From the NCBI GenBank assembly GCA_002383165.1, contig DFXK01000011.1, positions 314,312 to 378,311 on the forward strand: a stretch of 64,000 bases of DNA, read 5' to 3'. The position numbers and the translations under genes were made by a program. The DNA comes from Flavobacteriales bacterium UBA4110. GTDB taxonomy: Bacteria; Bacteroidota; Bacteroidia; Flavobacteriales; Weeksellaceae. This document shows, one piece after another, positions 42,186 to 52,700 of the stretch (positions within the stretch are counted from its first letter, which is position 1; each line of letters begins with the position of its first letter). Below the pieces are notes generated by a model. That model was not told where the DNA came from and searched no databases. It saw only the letters and a program-made list of their open reading frames with translations.

Positions 42186-44543
42186 ATGGAAAATAAAAAA
42201 TCTGAAAATAAAACTTTTCCGCTTCCGCAAAAGAAAAAATCCAACTCTAACATCAAAAAATGGATCAAGATTGTCTGGGTTGCATTTTTTGCAGTAGTTT
42301 TAGGGATTTCCACATTATTTTTTGCTGTTTCTCAGGGTTTTGTGGGAGATATGCCAGATGTGAAGGAATTAGAAAATCCGGATATATTTGTTGCATCGGA
42401 GATCTATTCATCGGATAATGTTCTGCTTGGTAAATTCGAAAAGGAAAAAACCAAACCGGTTAAATACAGCCAGCTTCCGCCTTATCTTGTTTATGCACTA
42501 CAGGCAAAAGAAGATGAGCGTTTCAAGGAACATTCTGGGATTGATCTAAAATCTGTTGCAAGAGCCATATTTTTCCGTGGCGAAAGAGGCGGAGGTTCCA
42601 CGATTACTCAGCAGCTAGCAAAGTTGCTTTTTACAGGTCAGGCTTCTCAGAACAAATTTCAAAGGGCATTTCAGAAACTTAAGGAATGGAGTGTTGCGGT
42701 AAGTCTGGAAAAGCGATACACCAAAGAAGAGATTATTACACTATATTTCAATAAGTTCGATTTTCTTTTCAACGCCAAAGGTGTCGAGATGGCTTCAAGA
42801 GTTTATTTTAATAAGTCTACTAGCCAATTGACATTACCGGAAGCTGCAACTTTTGTAGCAATGTTGGAAAATCCGAGAAAAAACAACCCTTACCGTTATC
42901 CGGAAAAGGCAAAATTGAGAAGAGATGTTGTACTGAAGCAGATGTTGGACACAGGTTACATTGATAATTCTACGTATGATAAAGCTGTTGCGTCACCTGT
43001 TTCTGTAGATTATCACGAAGTGAAAACGGTAGAAGAAGGCTATTCTGCTTATTATAAATTCTATCTCAGAAAAGAAATTCAGCAATACCTTGATGCATAC
43101 GAAAAGGAAACAGGCAAAGATCTAAATCTTTATAAGAATGGACTTAAAATTTATGTGACTTTAGATTCCAGAATGCAGAAATATGCAGAGGAAGCTATAA
43201 AGGAACATTTAACCAATCTTCAACGGAACTTTGATAATGAAATGAAGCGTAACCCGAACCGTCCTTACTACAATCTTTCGAAGTCACAGATCAATGATCT
43301 GATGATGTCAGCTGTTAAAAGAACTGGAAGATATAAGCAGCTGAAAGCGGAAGGAATGCCGGAAGATTCTATACTGATGGAGTTCCATGAGCCCGTAAAA
43401 ACCACAAGATTTACTTGGGAGGGAGAGGAAGAGGTAGAAATGTCGCCGTGGGATTCTATCCGCTACCACAAGCAAATTGCGCAGGCCGGGCTGATGTCTA
43501 TGGAACCTGCAACAGGAGATATCAAAGCTTGGGTGGGCGGTATTAACTGGCAACATTTTCAGTACGACCACGTAAAGCAAGGAAAACGCCAGGTAGGATC
43601 TACCTTTAAGCCATTTGTGTATGCGACAGCGATTATGCATCTTGGGATGACGCCGTGTTCTACAGTTTCTAACGCTACATTTGTGAATGGAAATTACCGT
43701 GTTCCAGGAAGAGGAGGTATGCTAACCTTGAAAGAGGCATTGGCACAGTCTCAAAACCCTGTCGCGTTACGTCTTGCCGAAAAAGCAGGAACGCAAAACA
43801 TTATTCAGTTGGCTAGAGATCTCGGGGTTACGGATCCGATAGATTCTTATTTACCAATGGCGTTGGGTACATCTGACATTACAATTTACGAAATGCTCGG
43901 TGCTTACAGTACTTTTGCCAACTTCGGAAATTATACCAAACCGGAAATGATTTGGAGGATTGAAGACGCCAATGGCCGTGTGATAAAAGAGGTGAAACCT
44001 GTGGTGAAAGAAGTCATGAACGAAATGTATGCCTATACTATGATCGATTTGATGAAAGGTGTAGCAGAGTTCGGAACAGCCTCCGGAGAATTGAGAAGAC
44101 AGGGAATTCCTGCAAGTGTTGAAATTGCAGGTAAAACCGGAACCACACAGAAAAACTCAGATGGTTGGTTTATGGGAATTGTTCCTAAACTGGCAACAGG
44201 AGTCTGGGTAGGCTGGGAAGACAGGGCAACACACTTTTTGAGTACTGGTGAAGGTCAGGGTGCAAAAATGGGGCTTCCGATCTGGGCAATTTACATGAAA
44301 AAGGTTTTTGCAGATAAATCATTGAACATAAATCCTGAAGAAAAATTTATAAAACCCACCACTTGGACAGGAAGTTGTTCGGATCTAACCAATCTTAGAG
44401 GAGGCTACGGAGATGACGGTGGCTTGCAAACTATAGATGAGCTGAAAAATGCGCCAAAAGTTGTTCCGGATAAGCCCGTGAAAAAAGAAGATAATTCTAA
44501 TGAAGCCATTAATGCTTCTGAAGATATTGATTTTAATAAATAA
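42186..44543 (+). CDS. mrcA: Class A penicillin-binding protein 1A
   Basis: Bifunctional glycosyltransferase and transpeptidase of peptidoglycan. Of 785 residues, a membrane segment at about 25-50 is followed by the GT51 domain (E-D-E-R-F-x-x-H-S-G-I-D; G-G-S-T-I-T-Q-Q-L-A-K) and the transpeptidase domain with S-T-F-K (serine 472), S-Q-N and K-T-G (650-652). The end after the domain is a Lys/Asn/Glu-rich tail. Together with the dcw cluster the window thus codes for most of the wall synthesis machinery. Terminator after the gene. Confidence 0.94.
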   Translation: MENKKSENKTFPLPQKKKSNSNIKKWIKIVWVAFFAVVLGISTLFFAVSQGFVGDMPDVKELENPDIFVASEIYSSDNVLLGKFEKEKTKPVKYSQLPPYLVYALQAKEDERFKEHSGIDLKSVARAIFFRGERGGGSTITQQLAKLLFTGQASQNKFQRAFQKLKEWSVAVSLEKRYTKEEIITLYFNKFDFLFNAKGVEMASRVYFNKSTSQLTLPEAATFVAMLENPRKNNPYRYPEKAKLRRDVVLKQMLDTGYIDNSTYDKAVASPVSVDYHEVKTVEEGYSAYYKFYLRKEIQQYLDAYEKETGKDLNLYKNGLKIYVTLDSRMQKYAEEAIKEHLTNLQRNFDNEMKRNPNRPYYNLSKSQINDLMMSAVKRTGRYKQLKAEGMPEDSILMEFHEPVKTTRFTWEGEEEVEMSPWDSIRYHKQIAQAGLMSMEPATGDIKAWVGGINWQHFQYDHVKQGKRQVGSTFKPFVYATAIMHLGMTPCSTVSNATFVNGNYRVPGRGGMLTLKEALAQSQNPVALRLAEKAGTQNIIQLARDLGVTDPIDSYLPMALGTSDITIYEMLGAYSTFANFGNYTKPEMIWRIEDANGRVIKEVKPVVKEVMNEMYAYTMIDLMKGVAEFGTASGELRRQGIPASVEIAGKTGTTQKNSDGWFMGIVPKLATGVWVGWEDRATHFLSTGEGQGAKMGLPIWAIYMKKVFADKSLNINPEEKFIKPTTWTGSCSDLTNLRGGYGDDGGLQTIDELKNAPKVVPDKPVKKEDNSNEAINASEDIDFNK

Positions 44544-44548
44544 ATAAT

Positions 44549-44576
44549 TCCCGTCTCACTAAAAGACGGGATTTTT
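44549..44576 (+). terminator. Intrinsic terminator after the PBP1A gene
   Basis: An 8-bp stem (tcccgtct / agacggga) with a 7-base loop and a T run. It lies only a few bases before the selO start. Confidence 0.85.
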
Positions 44577-44580
44577 GATT

Positions 44581-46116
44581 ATGAATCTGAAGAATATTAC
44601 GCAAAATTTTACTCAGAAATTTCCTGGCGATTTTTCCGCAAATACCATGCAGAGACAAACTCCGGAAGTTCTTTTCTGTTCTGTGAAACCGGCGGAATTT
44701 GAGAATACGATACTGATAGATTTTAATCAAGATTTATCTTTGGAAACTGGTTTGGGGGCTTTAGAAAACGATGAAGATTTTTTAGCGGCTCAAAATCTTC
44801 CAGAAAATTTTAATACCTATGCAACGGCTTATGCCGGACATCAGTTCGGGAATTGGGCAGGTCAGTTAGGTGACGGAAGGGCAATATACGCAGGCGAAAT
44901 TTTCAGTTCTGGAAAACTAACCGAAATCCAATGGAAGGGTGCAGGCGCAACACCATATTCCAGACATGCAGATGGAAGGGCGGTTCTCCGCTCGTCAATC
45001 CGGGAATATCTGATGAGCGAGGCGATGTTTCATCTCGGAATTCCTACTACAAGGGCTTTGAGCATTTCTAAAACTGGGGAAGATGTCATAAGAGATATTC
45101 AATATTCTGGGAATCCGCAGAAGGAACAAGGTGCTGTTGTCGTGAGAACGGCTGAATCTTTTCTTCGTTTTGGTCATTTTGAATTGTTATCAGCAAGAAA
45201 TCAAACCGATTTACTTAAGCAATTAGCAGATTATACCATTGAAAATTTTTATCCGGAAGTAAATTCTGAAAACAATCATAATAAATATCTCGATTGGTTT
45301 CAGGCTGTATGTGACGGAACTTTGAAAATGATTATTGACTGGTATCGCGTCGGTTTTGTTCACGGTGTTATGAATACAGATAACATGTCTATACTTGGAT
45401 TGACAATCGATTACGGACCTTTTTCTATGATGGACGGTTATGATTTGGAGTTCACACCTAACACAACGGATTTGCCGGGGAAAAGATATGCTTTTGGAAA
45501 ACAGGGACAGATTTCTCACTGGAATCTGGCAACGTTGGCGAACGCTATTTTTCCGTTGGTTAATGATGAGGATGCTTTGGAAAAAATTCTTGATAGTTAT
45601 GGCAAGAAATTCTGGACAGATCACGACAAAATGCTAGCCAACAAATTTGGTTTTGATGAGGTTTTACCTGAAGATGATCGCTTTTTTACAGATTGGCAAC
45701 AATTGATGCAAGATCTTAATCTGGATTATACATTGTTTTTCCAAAGTCTTGAAAAGCCAATTTCAGAAATTAAAATCGATGATTTTTCTAATTCTTTTTA
45801 CCGAAATCTAAAAGATAGTGAATTGACTAGACTTTCTGATTTCATCGGAAAATATCAAGAAAGAAAACTCAAAAATAAAATCTCAGAAACCCATTCTCTG
45901 ACATTAATGTCCAAAACAAATCCGAAATTTACGCTTAGAAATTATCTCTTATTCGAAGCGATTCAGGATGCGGAAAATGGGGATTACAAATCGTTTTTCA
46001 GACTGAAAGAAGCGTTGCAAAATCCTTATGAAAACTGTTTTCCTGAGTTTAATCAGAAACGACCTTCGAAGTATGATAATCAAACAGGTTGTAGTCAATT
46101 GTCTTGTAGTTCGTAA
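44581..46116 (+). CDS. selO: Protein adenylyltransferase SelO
   Basis: Pseudokinase that transfers AMP from ATP to protein Ser/Thr/Tyr; in E. coli linked to redox homeostasis. 511 residues from the ATG at 44581 (the TTG at 44575 is not used; the terminator loop lies just before). Y-A-G-H-Q-F-G-N-W-A-G-Q-L-G-D-G-R-A is the inverted nucleotide-binding motif, and H-G-V-M-N-T-D-N-M with D-Y-G-P-F are the catalytic Asn/Asp and metal Asp. The C-terminal G-C-S-Q-L-S-C-S-S provides the redox-active cysteine pair of the family. Confidence 0.93.
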   Translation: MNLKNITQNFTQKFPGDFSANTMQRQTPEVLFCSVKPAEFENTILIDFNQDLSLETGLGALENDEDFLAAQNLPENFNTYATAYAGHQFGNWAGQLGDGRAIYAGEIFSSGKLTEIQWKGAGATPYSRHADGRAVLRSSIREYLMSEAMFHLGIPTTRALSISKTGEDVIRDIQYSGNPQKEQGAVVVRTAESFLRFGHFELLSARNQTDLLKQLADYTIENFYPEVNSENNHNKYLDWFQAVCDGTLKMIIDWYRVGFVHGVMNTDNMSILGLTIDYGPFSMMDGYDLEFTPNTTDLPGKRYAFGKQGQISHWNLATLANAIFPLVNDEDALEKILDSYGKKFWTDHDKMLANKFGFDEVLPEDDRFFTDWQQLMQDLNLDYTLFFQSLEKPISEIKIDDFSNSFYRNLKDSELTRLSDFIGKYQERKLKNKISETHSLTLMSKTNPKFTLRNYLLFEAIQDAENGDYKSFFRLKEALQNPYENCFPEFNQKRPSKYDNQTGCSQLSCSS

Positions 46117-46328
46117 AAGCGTCAGCATTCCAAAATTTTCATTTAATAACTTCAAGCAGGCTATTTTGCATAAAACAAGTATCCTGTAAAGTGAATGTTT
46201 ATGCATTCATGTAGGAAGTTAGACCTTTGCGCTTAACAAATCAGCCCATTTGTATCATCACGAACCTTTTTTTCTCGTATTTTAATTGGGCTTTTAGAAA
46301 ATTGATTTCAAGGTTATAGATTAAACAT

Positions 46329-46336
46329 TATTTTTG
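46329..46336 (+). promoter_or_regulatory. -7 promoter element before the membrane protein gene
   Basis: tatttttg matches TAnnTTTG, 17 bases before the TTG start at 46353. The 46117-46328 gap shows no gene. Confidence 0.45.
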
Positions 46337-46352
46337 CAGAAATATTAGACCC

Positions 46353-47630
46353 TTGAAATTCCTGAATAAAACTCTATCCATCCTGAAAATCATTTTTCCT
46401 ACTACCAAATCTGAGGTTCTTATTTTCATATTTTTCGTCGTTCTTTATGGTACTAATGCCTGGTTTATTGCAGAGAATTTCCGAATCGTTTATGACGACA
46501 GAATTCCGTGGGATGCTTACTTTAGTTTTGATAACAGAGCGATTGTTCAGACTGGTGGCGGTTTTGAGAGACATCCTTTGTCCAACTATTTTTTTGATTG
46601 CATTCGGGATTTTGCATTATGGATTTCGGGAAATCGCTACGATTCGGTTTTTAGATCGGTTTTGGCGTTATTTTCAACCGTTGTGATTGCTTTAGCGAAC
46701 GTTTCGGTTTTCAAATATTTAAATAATATCATCCAACTTCCGCTCAAAATAAGTCTTTTGATTTTAGCTTTTTACGGCTTGTTTGTGACCAATATTCTCT
46801 TGAGTTTTACGCCTGAAACGTATACTTACACACTTCTCTTTTTGTCGATTTTCAATTATTATTCTGCCAAGAAAATTCAGGATGACAAACCGATTTCATT
46901 TGGCGCAACTATTTTGGGTTCCATTTTTATCGGTGGATTAACGATTACAAATATTGTCAAAGTTTACATTCCGTTTTTGTTTGAGAGAAAAATCTTTTGG
47001 AACTGGAAAAAAATTGGGATAGCGGTTTCAAAAATTGCAGTCTCTGCCGGTATTTTTACATTTCTGTTTTTACTGAGGCTAGATTTTAATATCCAGAACT
47101 TCCTAAACAAGACGGAACAGCAATACGATAAATTTTCAAAACCTAAAGTCACGCCGCTTTGGGATATGATTACCTCTTGGTTTTTTGGTGGTAATGTTTT
47201 TTTTTCTAACTACGAAATCCGCGATTATCATACAAAGGATAAAACCTTTTATTACAAAGCGCTTTTTATGGATGTTTACACATCAGCGATTCCATATGTT
47301 TTTATTGGATTGATTTTATTATTGATGATTTGGAGTGTTGTCAAAAATTATAAAAATAAGTTGATTTGGATTCTTGTGATTTCTTTTTCAATCGATATTT
47401 TAATCCATTGTGTGCTGAAATTTGGACTTCATACGTCCTATATTTACGGCGGACATTTCGTTTTTGTTTATCCACTTTTGATAGGTTGGTTGTTTTATAA
47501 TTATCGAGACAAAAGCCTTCATCTGAGCATTTTATACGGAGTGCTTATGATGATGACAGTTTACCTTGGATTCAATAATTTTTACAGGCTTGATGAGTTT
47601 TACCAGTTTTTAACAACGTTTTACAAATAA
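46353..47630 (+). CDS. Multi-pass membrane protein (DUF6080-like)
   Basis: A 425-residue protein with about ten hydrophobic segments. There is a short cytoplasmic N-terminus, a first periplasmic loop with D-D-R-I-P-W-D-A-Y-F-S-F-D-N-R and E-R-H-P-L-S-N-Y-F, then a hydrophobic core. The layout (an acidic/aromatic loop after the first helix, followed by membrane helices) is like that of GT-C glycosyltransferases; I think it matches DUF6080, but from memory only. The start is TTG with no nearer ATG; the promoter position supports it. Role unknown. Confidence 0.7.
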   Translation: MKFLNKTLSILKIIFPTTKSEVLIFIFFVVLYGTNAWFIAENFRIVYDDRIPWDAYFSFDNRAIVQTGGGFERHPLSNYFFDCIRDFALWISGNRYDSVFRSVLALFSTVVIALANVSVFKYLNNIIQLPLKISLLILAFYGLFVTNILLSFTPETYTYTLLFLSIFNYYSAKKIQDDKPISFGATILGSIFIGGLTITNIVKVYIPFLFERKIFWNWKKIGIAVSKIAVSAGIFTFLFLLRLDFNIQNFLNKTEQQYDKFSKPKVTPLWDMITSWFFGGNVFFSNYEIRDYHTKDKTFYYKALFMDVYTSAIPYVFIGLILLLMIWSVVKNYKNKLIWILVISFSIDILIHCVLKFGLHTSYIYGGHFVFVYPLLIGWLFYNYRDKSLHLSILYGVLMMMTVYLGFNNFYRLDEFYQFLTTFYK

Positions 47631-47657
47631 AAAATTCCGCAGAAATGCGGAATTTTT
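47631..47657. terminator. Bidirectional terminator between convergent genes
   Basis: An 11-bp stem (aaaattccgca / tgcggaatttt) with GAAA loop on the plus strand; A and T runs on both sides serve both strands. Confidence 0.88.
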
Positions 47658-47680
47658 GTTTATTATTTATCGTGTTATAA

Positions 47681-48190
47681 TTATTTCGCTTCAACACAAA
47701 AAACAGCGTAAGGTATTACAATAGCGCTGGGATATATTCTTTTGACATTTCTCAAATCATCTCCTGCGCTTTGTTTCGAAAAGTAACTACCTGCAAGGAT
47801 TTTATAATTGGGTCTCAGTGATGCATCTGTTTCCACTTTCAGGCTTCGGAAGTTATTTCTGAATTCTGTTGCTATTTTTCTAGCTTCTTCATTACTTTTA
47901 ACTGTAATAACCTGAATTTTGAATCCCATAATCTTTGGATTTTTTCTGCAAACTTCAGCATTAGTAAGTTCTCTAGTAGGTACTAAAATTTTCTGAGGGG
48001 TTTTAACAGGTGCATCAGAAATTCTGTTACAATTGCCTTCAATTTTTTCCAATGCACTACTAATTCTGTCATCCATCGATATGGAAAGCTCTGTTCCGGA
48101 AAGGGTGTCTTTTTTTACAACATATTGAGCATCAATCTTGTAAAAAAAGAATAATGACGATACTATGAGTAGCCTAAGAAGATTGTTCAT
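47681..48190 (-). CDS. SPOR-domain protein, exported
   Basis: A 169-residue protein with a signal peptide (about 1-21, ends I-D-A-Q). The C-terminal 70 residues form a SPOR domain (G-F-K-I-Q-V-I-T-V-K-S-N-E-E-A; Y-K-I-L-A-G-S-Y), a fold that binds denuded peptidoglycan glycans. No catalytic part; likely a wall-binding protein at the division site or envelope. Divergent from the alternative complex III operon. Confidence 0.82.
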   Translation of the reverse strand: MNNLLRLLIVSSLFFFYKIDAQYVVKKDTLSGTELSISMDDRISSALEKIEGNCNRISDAPVKTPQKILVPTRELTNAEVCRKNPKIMGFKIQVITVKSNEEARKIATEFRNNFRSLKVETDASLRPNYKILAGSYFSKQSAGDDLRNVKRIYPSAIVIPYAVFCVEAK

Positions 48191-48320
48191 TTAAAATATT
48201 TTTTCAGCAAATTTAAAATAAATTGAACGAAACACAAATCCTGTTATTTAGAATAGTTACAAATTATACGGAAATGAGAAAATCCATACAAATAGGTCTT
48301 CTTAATTTTTGTTAAAGTAC

Positions 48321-48328
48321 TATTTTTG
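48321..48328 (+). promoter_or_regulatory. -7 promoter element of the alternative complex III operon
   Basis: tatttttg matches TAnnTTTG, 50 bases before the actA ATG. Confidence 0.5.
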
Positions 48329-48378
48329 CGGAATTGAATGTAAACTCAATACAAATTTACTAACCCAAGATTATATAA

Positions 48379-49749
48379 ATGATTAGTTGGAGAAAGCATT
48401 ACAAAAAGGGTCTGATAGCAATTAGTTTATTGTTATCAACCGGCGCTTCTGTTTATGCACAAGGCGATCCAAAGAAAGGACAAGATTTGTTCAAGACAAA
48501 CTGTACGGCTTGTCACGCATTGGATAAACAAGTTATTGGACCGGCACTTGGCGGTGTAGTGGACAGATTAAAAAAAGAACAAAATCTTGACACAGATTGG
48601 CTTCACAAATGGATTAAAGACAACAAAGCTTTAAGAGCATCTGGTGACAAATATGCAAACGAGGTTTTTGAAAAGTTTAACAAAACTGAGATGTTGCAGT
48701 TTCCGAGTCTTTCAGACCAGGATGTTGATGATATCTTAGCTTACACTACCAATCCTCCAGCTGAAGAGCCGGCAGCTGATAAAGCTGATGGTTCTGCGGT
48801 AGCTAATGATTTGGCTACTGTTGAGGCTCAAAAAGCGGAACAGCTGAATTCCAAAATTATGGTTGCTTCATTGATAGCAATTGCAGGATTGTTATTATGG
48901 CTTCTTTTGAAGATCCGTCAGTTGGTGAAAATCCAGCAATCGCCGGAACTTTCCGATCTTAACGCTACAAGAATTGCATCTTTCTCTGCATTGTATGAAA
49001 AATACAGTTATGTAGGTAAAGGTTTAGTAGCATTACTAGCATTGTTTGCTGCTTACGGTGTATGGAACTGGCTGATGTGGATTGGCGTTTATAAAGGTTA
49101 CGCACCAGAACAGCCAATTTATTTCTCGCATAAAATACACGCTGGTGAAAATAAAATCGATTGTCAGCTTTGTCACTCAAGTGCAAAATATGGTAAGGTT
49201 TCAGAAATTCCATCTGTAAATGTTTGTATGAACTGTCACAGAGCTATTTCAGAATACAAAGGAAAATACCTAGAGCCAGGAAAAGACAGAGAGTTCTACA
49301 CAGGTGAGATCAAAAAGATTTACGCAGCAGCTGGCTGGGATGAAGCAAAAATGGCTTACACTGGTAAAACTACACCTATCGAATGGACAAGAATACACAA
49401 TATGCCAGATTTTGTTTACTTCAACCACGCACAGCACGTTGTTGCAGGTGAGCAGGCTATCATAAACTCTTTCAATGCGAAGCAGAAAGATCCTGCTAAC
49501 AAAATTGATGTGGTTTGTAAGGCTTGTCACGGCAAGATTGATACAATGAACGTGGTGCAAATGGCAAACAATTTCACTATGGGATGGTGTATCGAGTGTC
49601 ACAGAACTACAGAAGTAGATATGAACAATGGTTACAATAAAGAATACTTCAAAAATCTGCATGATAAGTTGAAAAAACAATATGGTGAAGGAAGCAAAGT
49701 CACTGTGGATGCAATTGGAGGTCTTGAGTGTGGTAAATGTCATTATTAA
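48379..49749 (+). CDS. actA: Alternative complex III subunit ActA, multiheme cytochrome c
   Basis: Electron-output subunit of the quinol:electron-acceptor oxidoreductase. The 456-residue protein has a signal peptide (about 1-28), a mono-heme cytochrome c domain (C-T-A-C-H at 42-46), two membrane segments (about 160-175 and 215-235) and a cytochrome c3-like domain with five further C-x-x-C-H sites (C-Q-L-C-H, C-M-N-C-H, C-K-A-C-H, C-I-E-C-H, C-G-K-C-H). It therefore carries six hemes, a fusion of a mono-heme and a pentaheme module. First gene of a six-gene operon; genes are spaced 8-22 bases or overlap. Confidence 0.92.
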   Translation: MISWRKHYKKGLIAISLLLSTGASVYAQGDPKKGQDLFKTNCTACHALDKQVIGPALGGVVDRLKKEQNLDTDWLHKWIKDNKALRASGDKYANEVFEKFNKTEMLQFPSLSDQDVDDILAYTTNPPAEEPAADKADGSAVANDLATVEAQKAEQLNSKIMVASLIAIAGLLLWLLLKIRQLVKIQQSPELSDLNATRIASFSALYEKYSYVGKGLVALLALFAAYGVWNWLMWIGVYKGYAPEQPIYFSHKIHAGENKIDCQLCHSSAKYGKVSEIPSVNVCMNCHRAISEYKGKYLEPGKDREFYTGEIKKIYAAAGWDEAKMAYTGKTTPIEWTRIHNMPDFVYFNHAQHVVAGEQAIINSFNAKQKDPANKIDVVCKACHGKIDTMNVVQMANNFTMGWCIECHRTTEVDMNNGYNKEYFKNLHDKLKKQYGEGSKVTVDAIGGLECGKCHY

Positions 49750-49770
49750 TAACAAAAATTAGAAGTATAG

Positions 49771-52700
49771 ATGGCTTCAAATAAAATACAATTCAGAAGT
49801 ATTCACGAACTAAAAGATCCAACTTTGAATGGGAAGTTGGCTGCTAAAGAGTTCCAGAATGAAATTCCGGTTGAAGAATTCTTGGATGATTCTAATAAAG
49901 AAGGAACGTCTCGTAGGGATTTTCTTAAGTTGTTAGGATTCTCTACAGCTGCGGTAACGCTGGCAGCTTGTGAAGCTCCGGTTATCAAAACAATTCCTTA
50001 TGTGGTAAAGCCACACGACATCATTCCGGGGATTCCTAATTTTTATGCATCTTCTTATTTTGATGGTTTCGACTTTGCAAGTGTTTTGGTAAAAACAAGA
50101 GAAGGTCGCCCAATCAGAATCGATGCTAATCCTGGTGCTGGAAATCTTGGTAAAACCAATGCAAGAGCTCAGGCTAGTGTTCTTTCACTTTATGATAATG
50201 ATAAGGTTAAAAAGCCTGCTTTGAATGGTGAGGAACAAGAGGATTTCAATAAAGTGGATGATTTCATCCTGAAAGGTCTTGCAGAGTCTCAGAATGCTGG
50301 GAAAAAGATTGTGGTATTATCACACTCTTTTCCAAGCCCGACTTTCAAGAAATTGTTCGGAGATTTCAAAACCAAATATCCTTCTGCAGAACTAATTACT
50401 TACGATGCGATTCCTTACGCAGCTGCTTTGGATGCAGCACAGGAAGTATTCGGACAAAGAGTTTTGCCGGTTTATGACCTTAGCAAATCTCAGTTAGTAG
50501 TTTCTTTTAATGCAGATTTCTTAGGAGATTACAACGCATCAAGCCTAGAAGTTTCCTATGCTGCGGGAAGAAAACCGGGTGAAAATATGTTGAGACATAT
50601 TCAGGTTGAATCCAATATGAGCTTAACAGGAGCAAATGCAGATAGCAGATACCGATTGAAACCAAGTGCAGTTTTTAAAACTTTAGTAGAAGTTTATAAC
50701 GGACTAAATGGTGGAACTTCTGATAAAGTGGCTTCCGAAATCGTGAAAGAACTTCAGTCAAAAGGCAGCAACGCTGTTGTTTTTGCAGATGGTTCTAAAG
50801 CGGCTTATGTTTTAGCGCACTTAATCAACCAAAAATTAGCTTCTAACGCATTTACAGGAAAAGCTAATTTCCTTAAAGAATATGATAACGCAAGATTCAA
50901 TGAATTTCTTTCTTGGTTGAATGGTGGACAAGTTGGTGTTTTGATTACGAATAATATCAACCCGATTTATTCGCACGCAAAAGGTCAATCTCTAAAAGCT
51001 GCAATCGAAAAGGTTCCTTATTCTGTTGCAATTACGGATAAGAAAAACGAATTATATAAAGCTTCAAAGGCAGTTATTCCTTATACACATTGGCTAGAAT
51101 CTTGGGGTGATATCACACCAGAAACGGGTGCATATTCTTTAATGCAGCCTACAATCCAGAAGATTTACAAATCAAGACAGATCGAAGAATCTCTATTGGT
51201 TTGGGTTAATGGAAAAAATAGTCCAGCTAACAATTATTATAATTATTTGAAAGCTAATGCATTGACGCTTAACGGAGGCTTATCATTCAACAAGAATCTA
51301 TACAACGGATTTGCTGCTGGCGGACTTTCAACAGGATTATCTTATTCTGGCGGAAACGCTGCGCAAGCTATCGGTGAATTATCAGCTTTCAAACCAGCTC
51401 AATTAGAATTACAGCTTTATACCAAACCTTCTATTGGTGACGGAACACAATCTAACAACCCATGGTTGATGGAGCTTCCAGATCCAATTTCTAGACTGTC
51501 TTGGGATAATTATATTACTATTTCACCAAAAGATGCTGAAAGCTTAGGATTGGAAAACAGTCTTAATGCAAGAATGCAGTTGGATGGAGATACAGTAAAC
51601 GTTACAGCTAATGGAGTTACTTTGAAGGACGTACCAGTATTTATCCAGCCAGGTCAGGCAGATGGTTCTCTTGGACTAGCTCTTGGTTATGGTAAGAAAG
51701 ATTCTGGTAAAGTAGCAGAGACTGGAGTTAATGCTTATCCATTGTTCGATGGTTATAATACGGTTCTTACCAACGTTAAAATCGAGAAATCCGGAGACGG
51801 ACACGAGTTTGCGGGAATGCAGCTTCAGAATACGTTGATGGGTCGTTATGAAATCGCTAAAGAAGTTACTTTGGATGATTTTATTAACAAACCGGTTGAT
51901 GAATGGAACAAACCTTTGGCAATGCACACCATAGGAGGTGAACTTCCAATCGGTAAAATTGACCTTTGGGACTCTTTTGATGATACAGATGGTCCTCACT
52001 TTAACTTATCAGTTGACCTTAACTCTTGTACTGGTTGTGGTGCTTGTGTTATTGCTTGTCAGGCGGAGAACAACGTTCCTGTGGTTGGGAAAGATGAAGT
52101 GAGAATGTCCAGAGATATGTATTGGTTAAGAATTGACCGTTACTATTCTACCGAACAGAAAGTTGAAGTTTATGAAGGATTGAAAGAAGGAATGGCTGTG
52201 CCTGAATTATACGGTAGTGAACTTCTTGGAATCAAAGGAGCATTAGAAAATGCTGCAGAAAATCCGGATGTAATTTTCCAACCGGTAATGTGCCAGCACT
52301 GTAATCACGCGCCATGTGAAACTGTTTGTCCTGTAGCGGCAACATCTCACGGAAAACAAGGCCAAAACCAAATGGCATATAACAGATGTATAGGTACAAG
52401 ATATTGTGCGAACAACTGTCCATATAAAGTAAGAAGATTTAACTGGTTCAATTACGCTCTTAATGATAAGTTCGATTTCCATATGAATAACGATCTTGGA
52501 AGAATGGTACTGAATCCGGATGTTGTTACTAGAACAAGAGGGGTGATGGAAAAATGTTCTATGTGTATCCAAATGACACAGAATGTTATCCTAGAAGCTA
52601 AAAAAGATGGCAGAAAAGTTCAGGATGGAGAATTCCAAACGGCTTGTGCCAATGCTTGTTCAACTGGTGCTTTGAAGTTTGGAGATATGAATGACGTCAA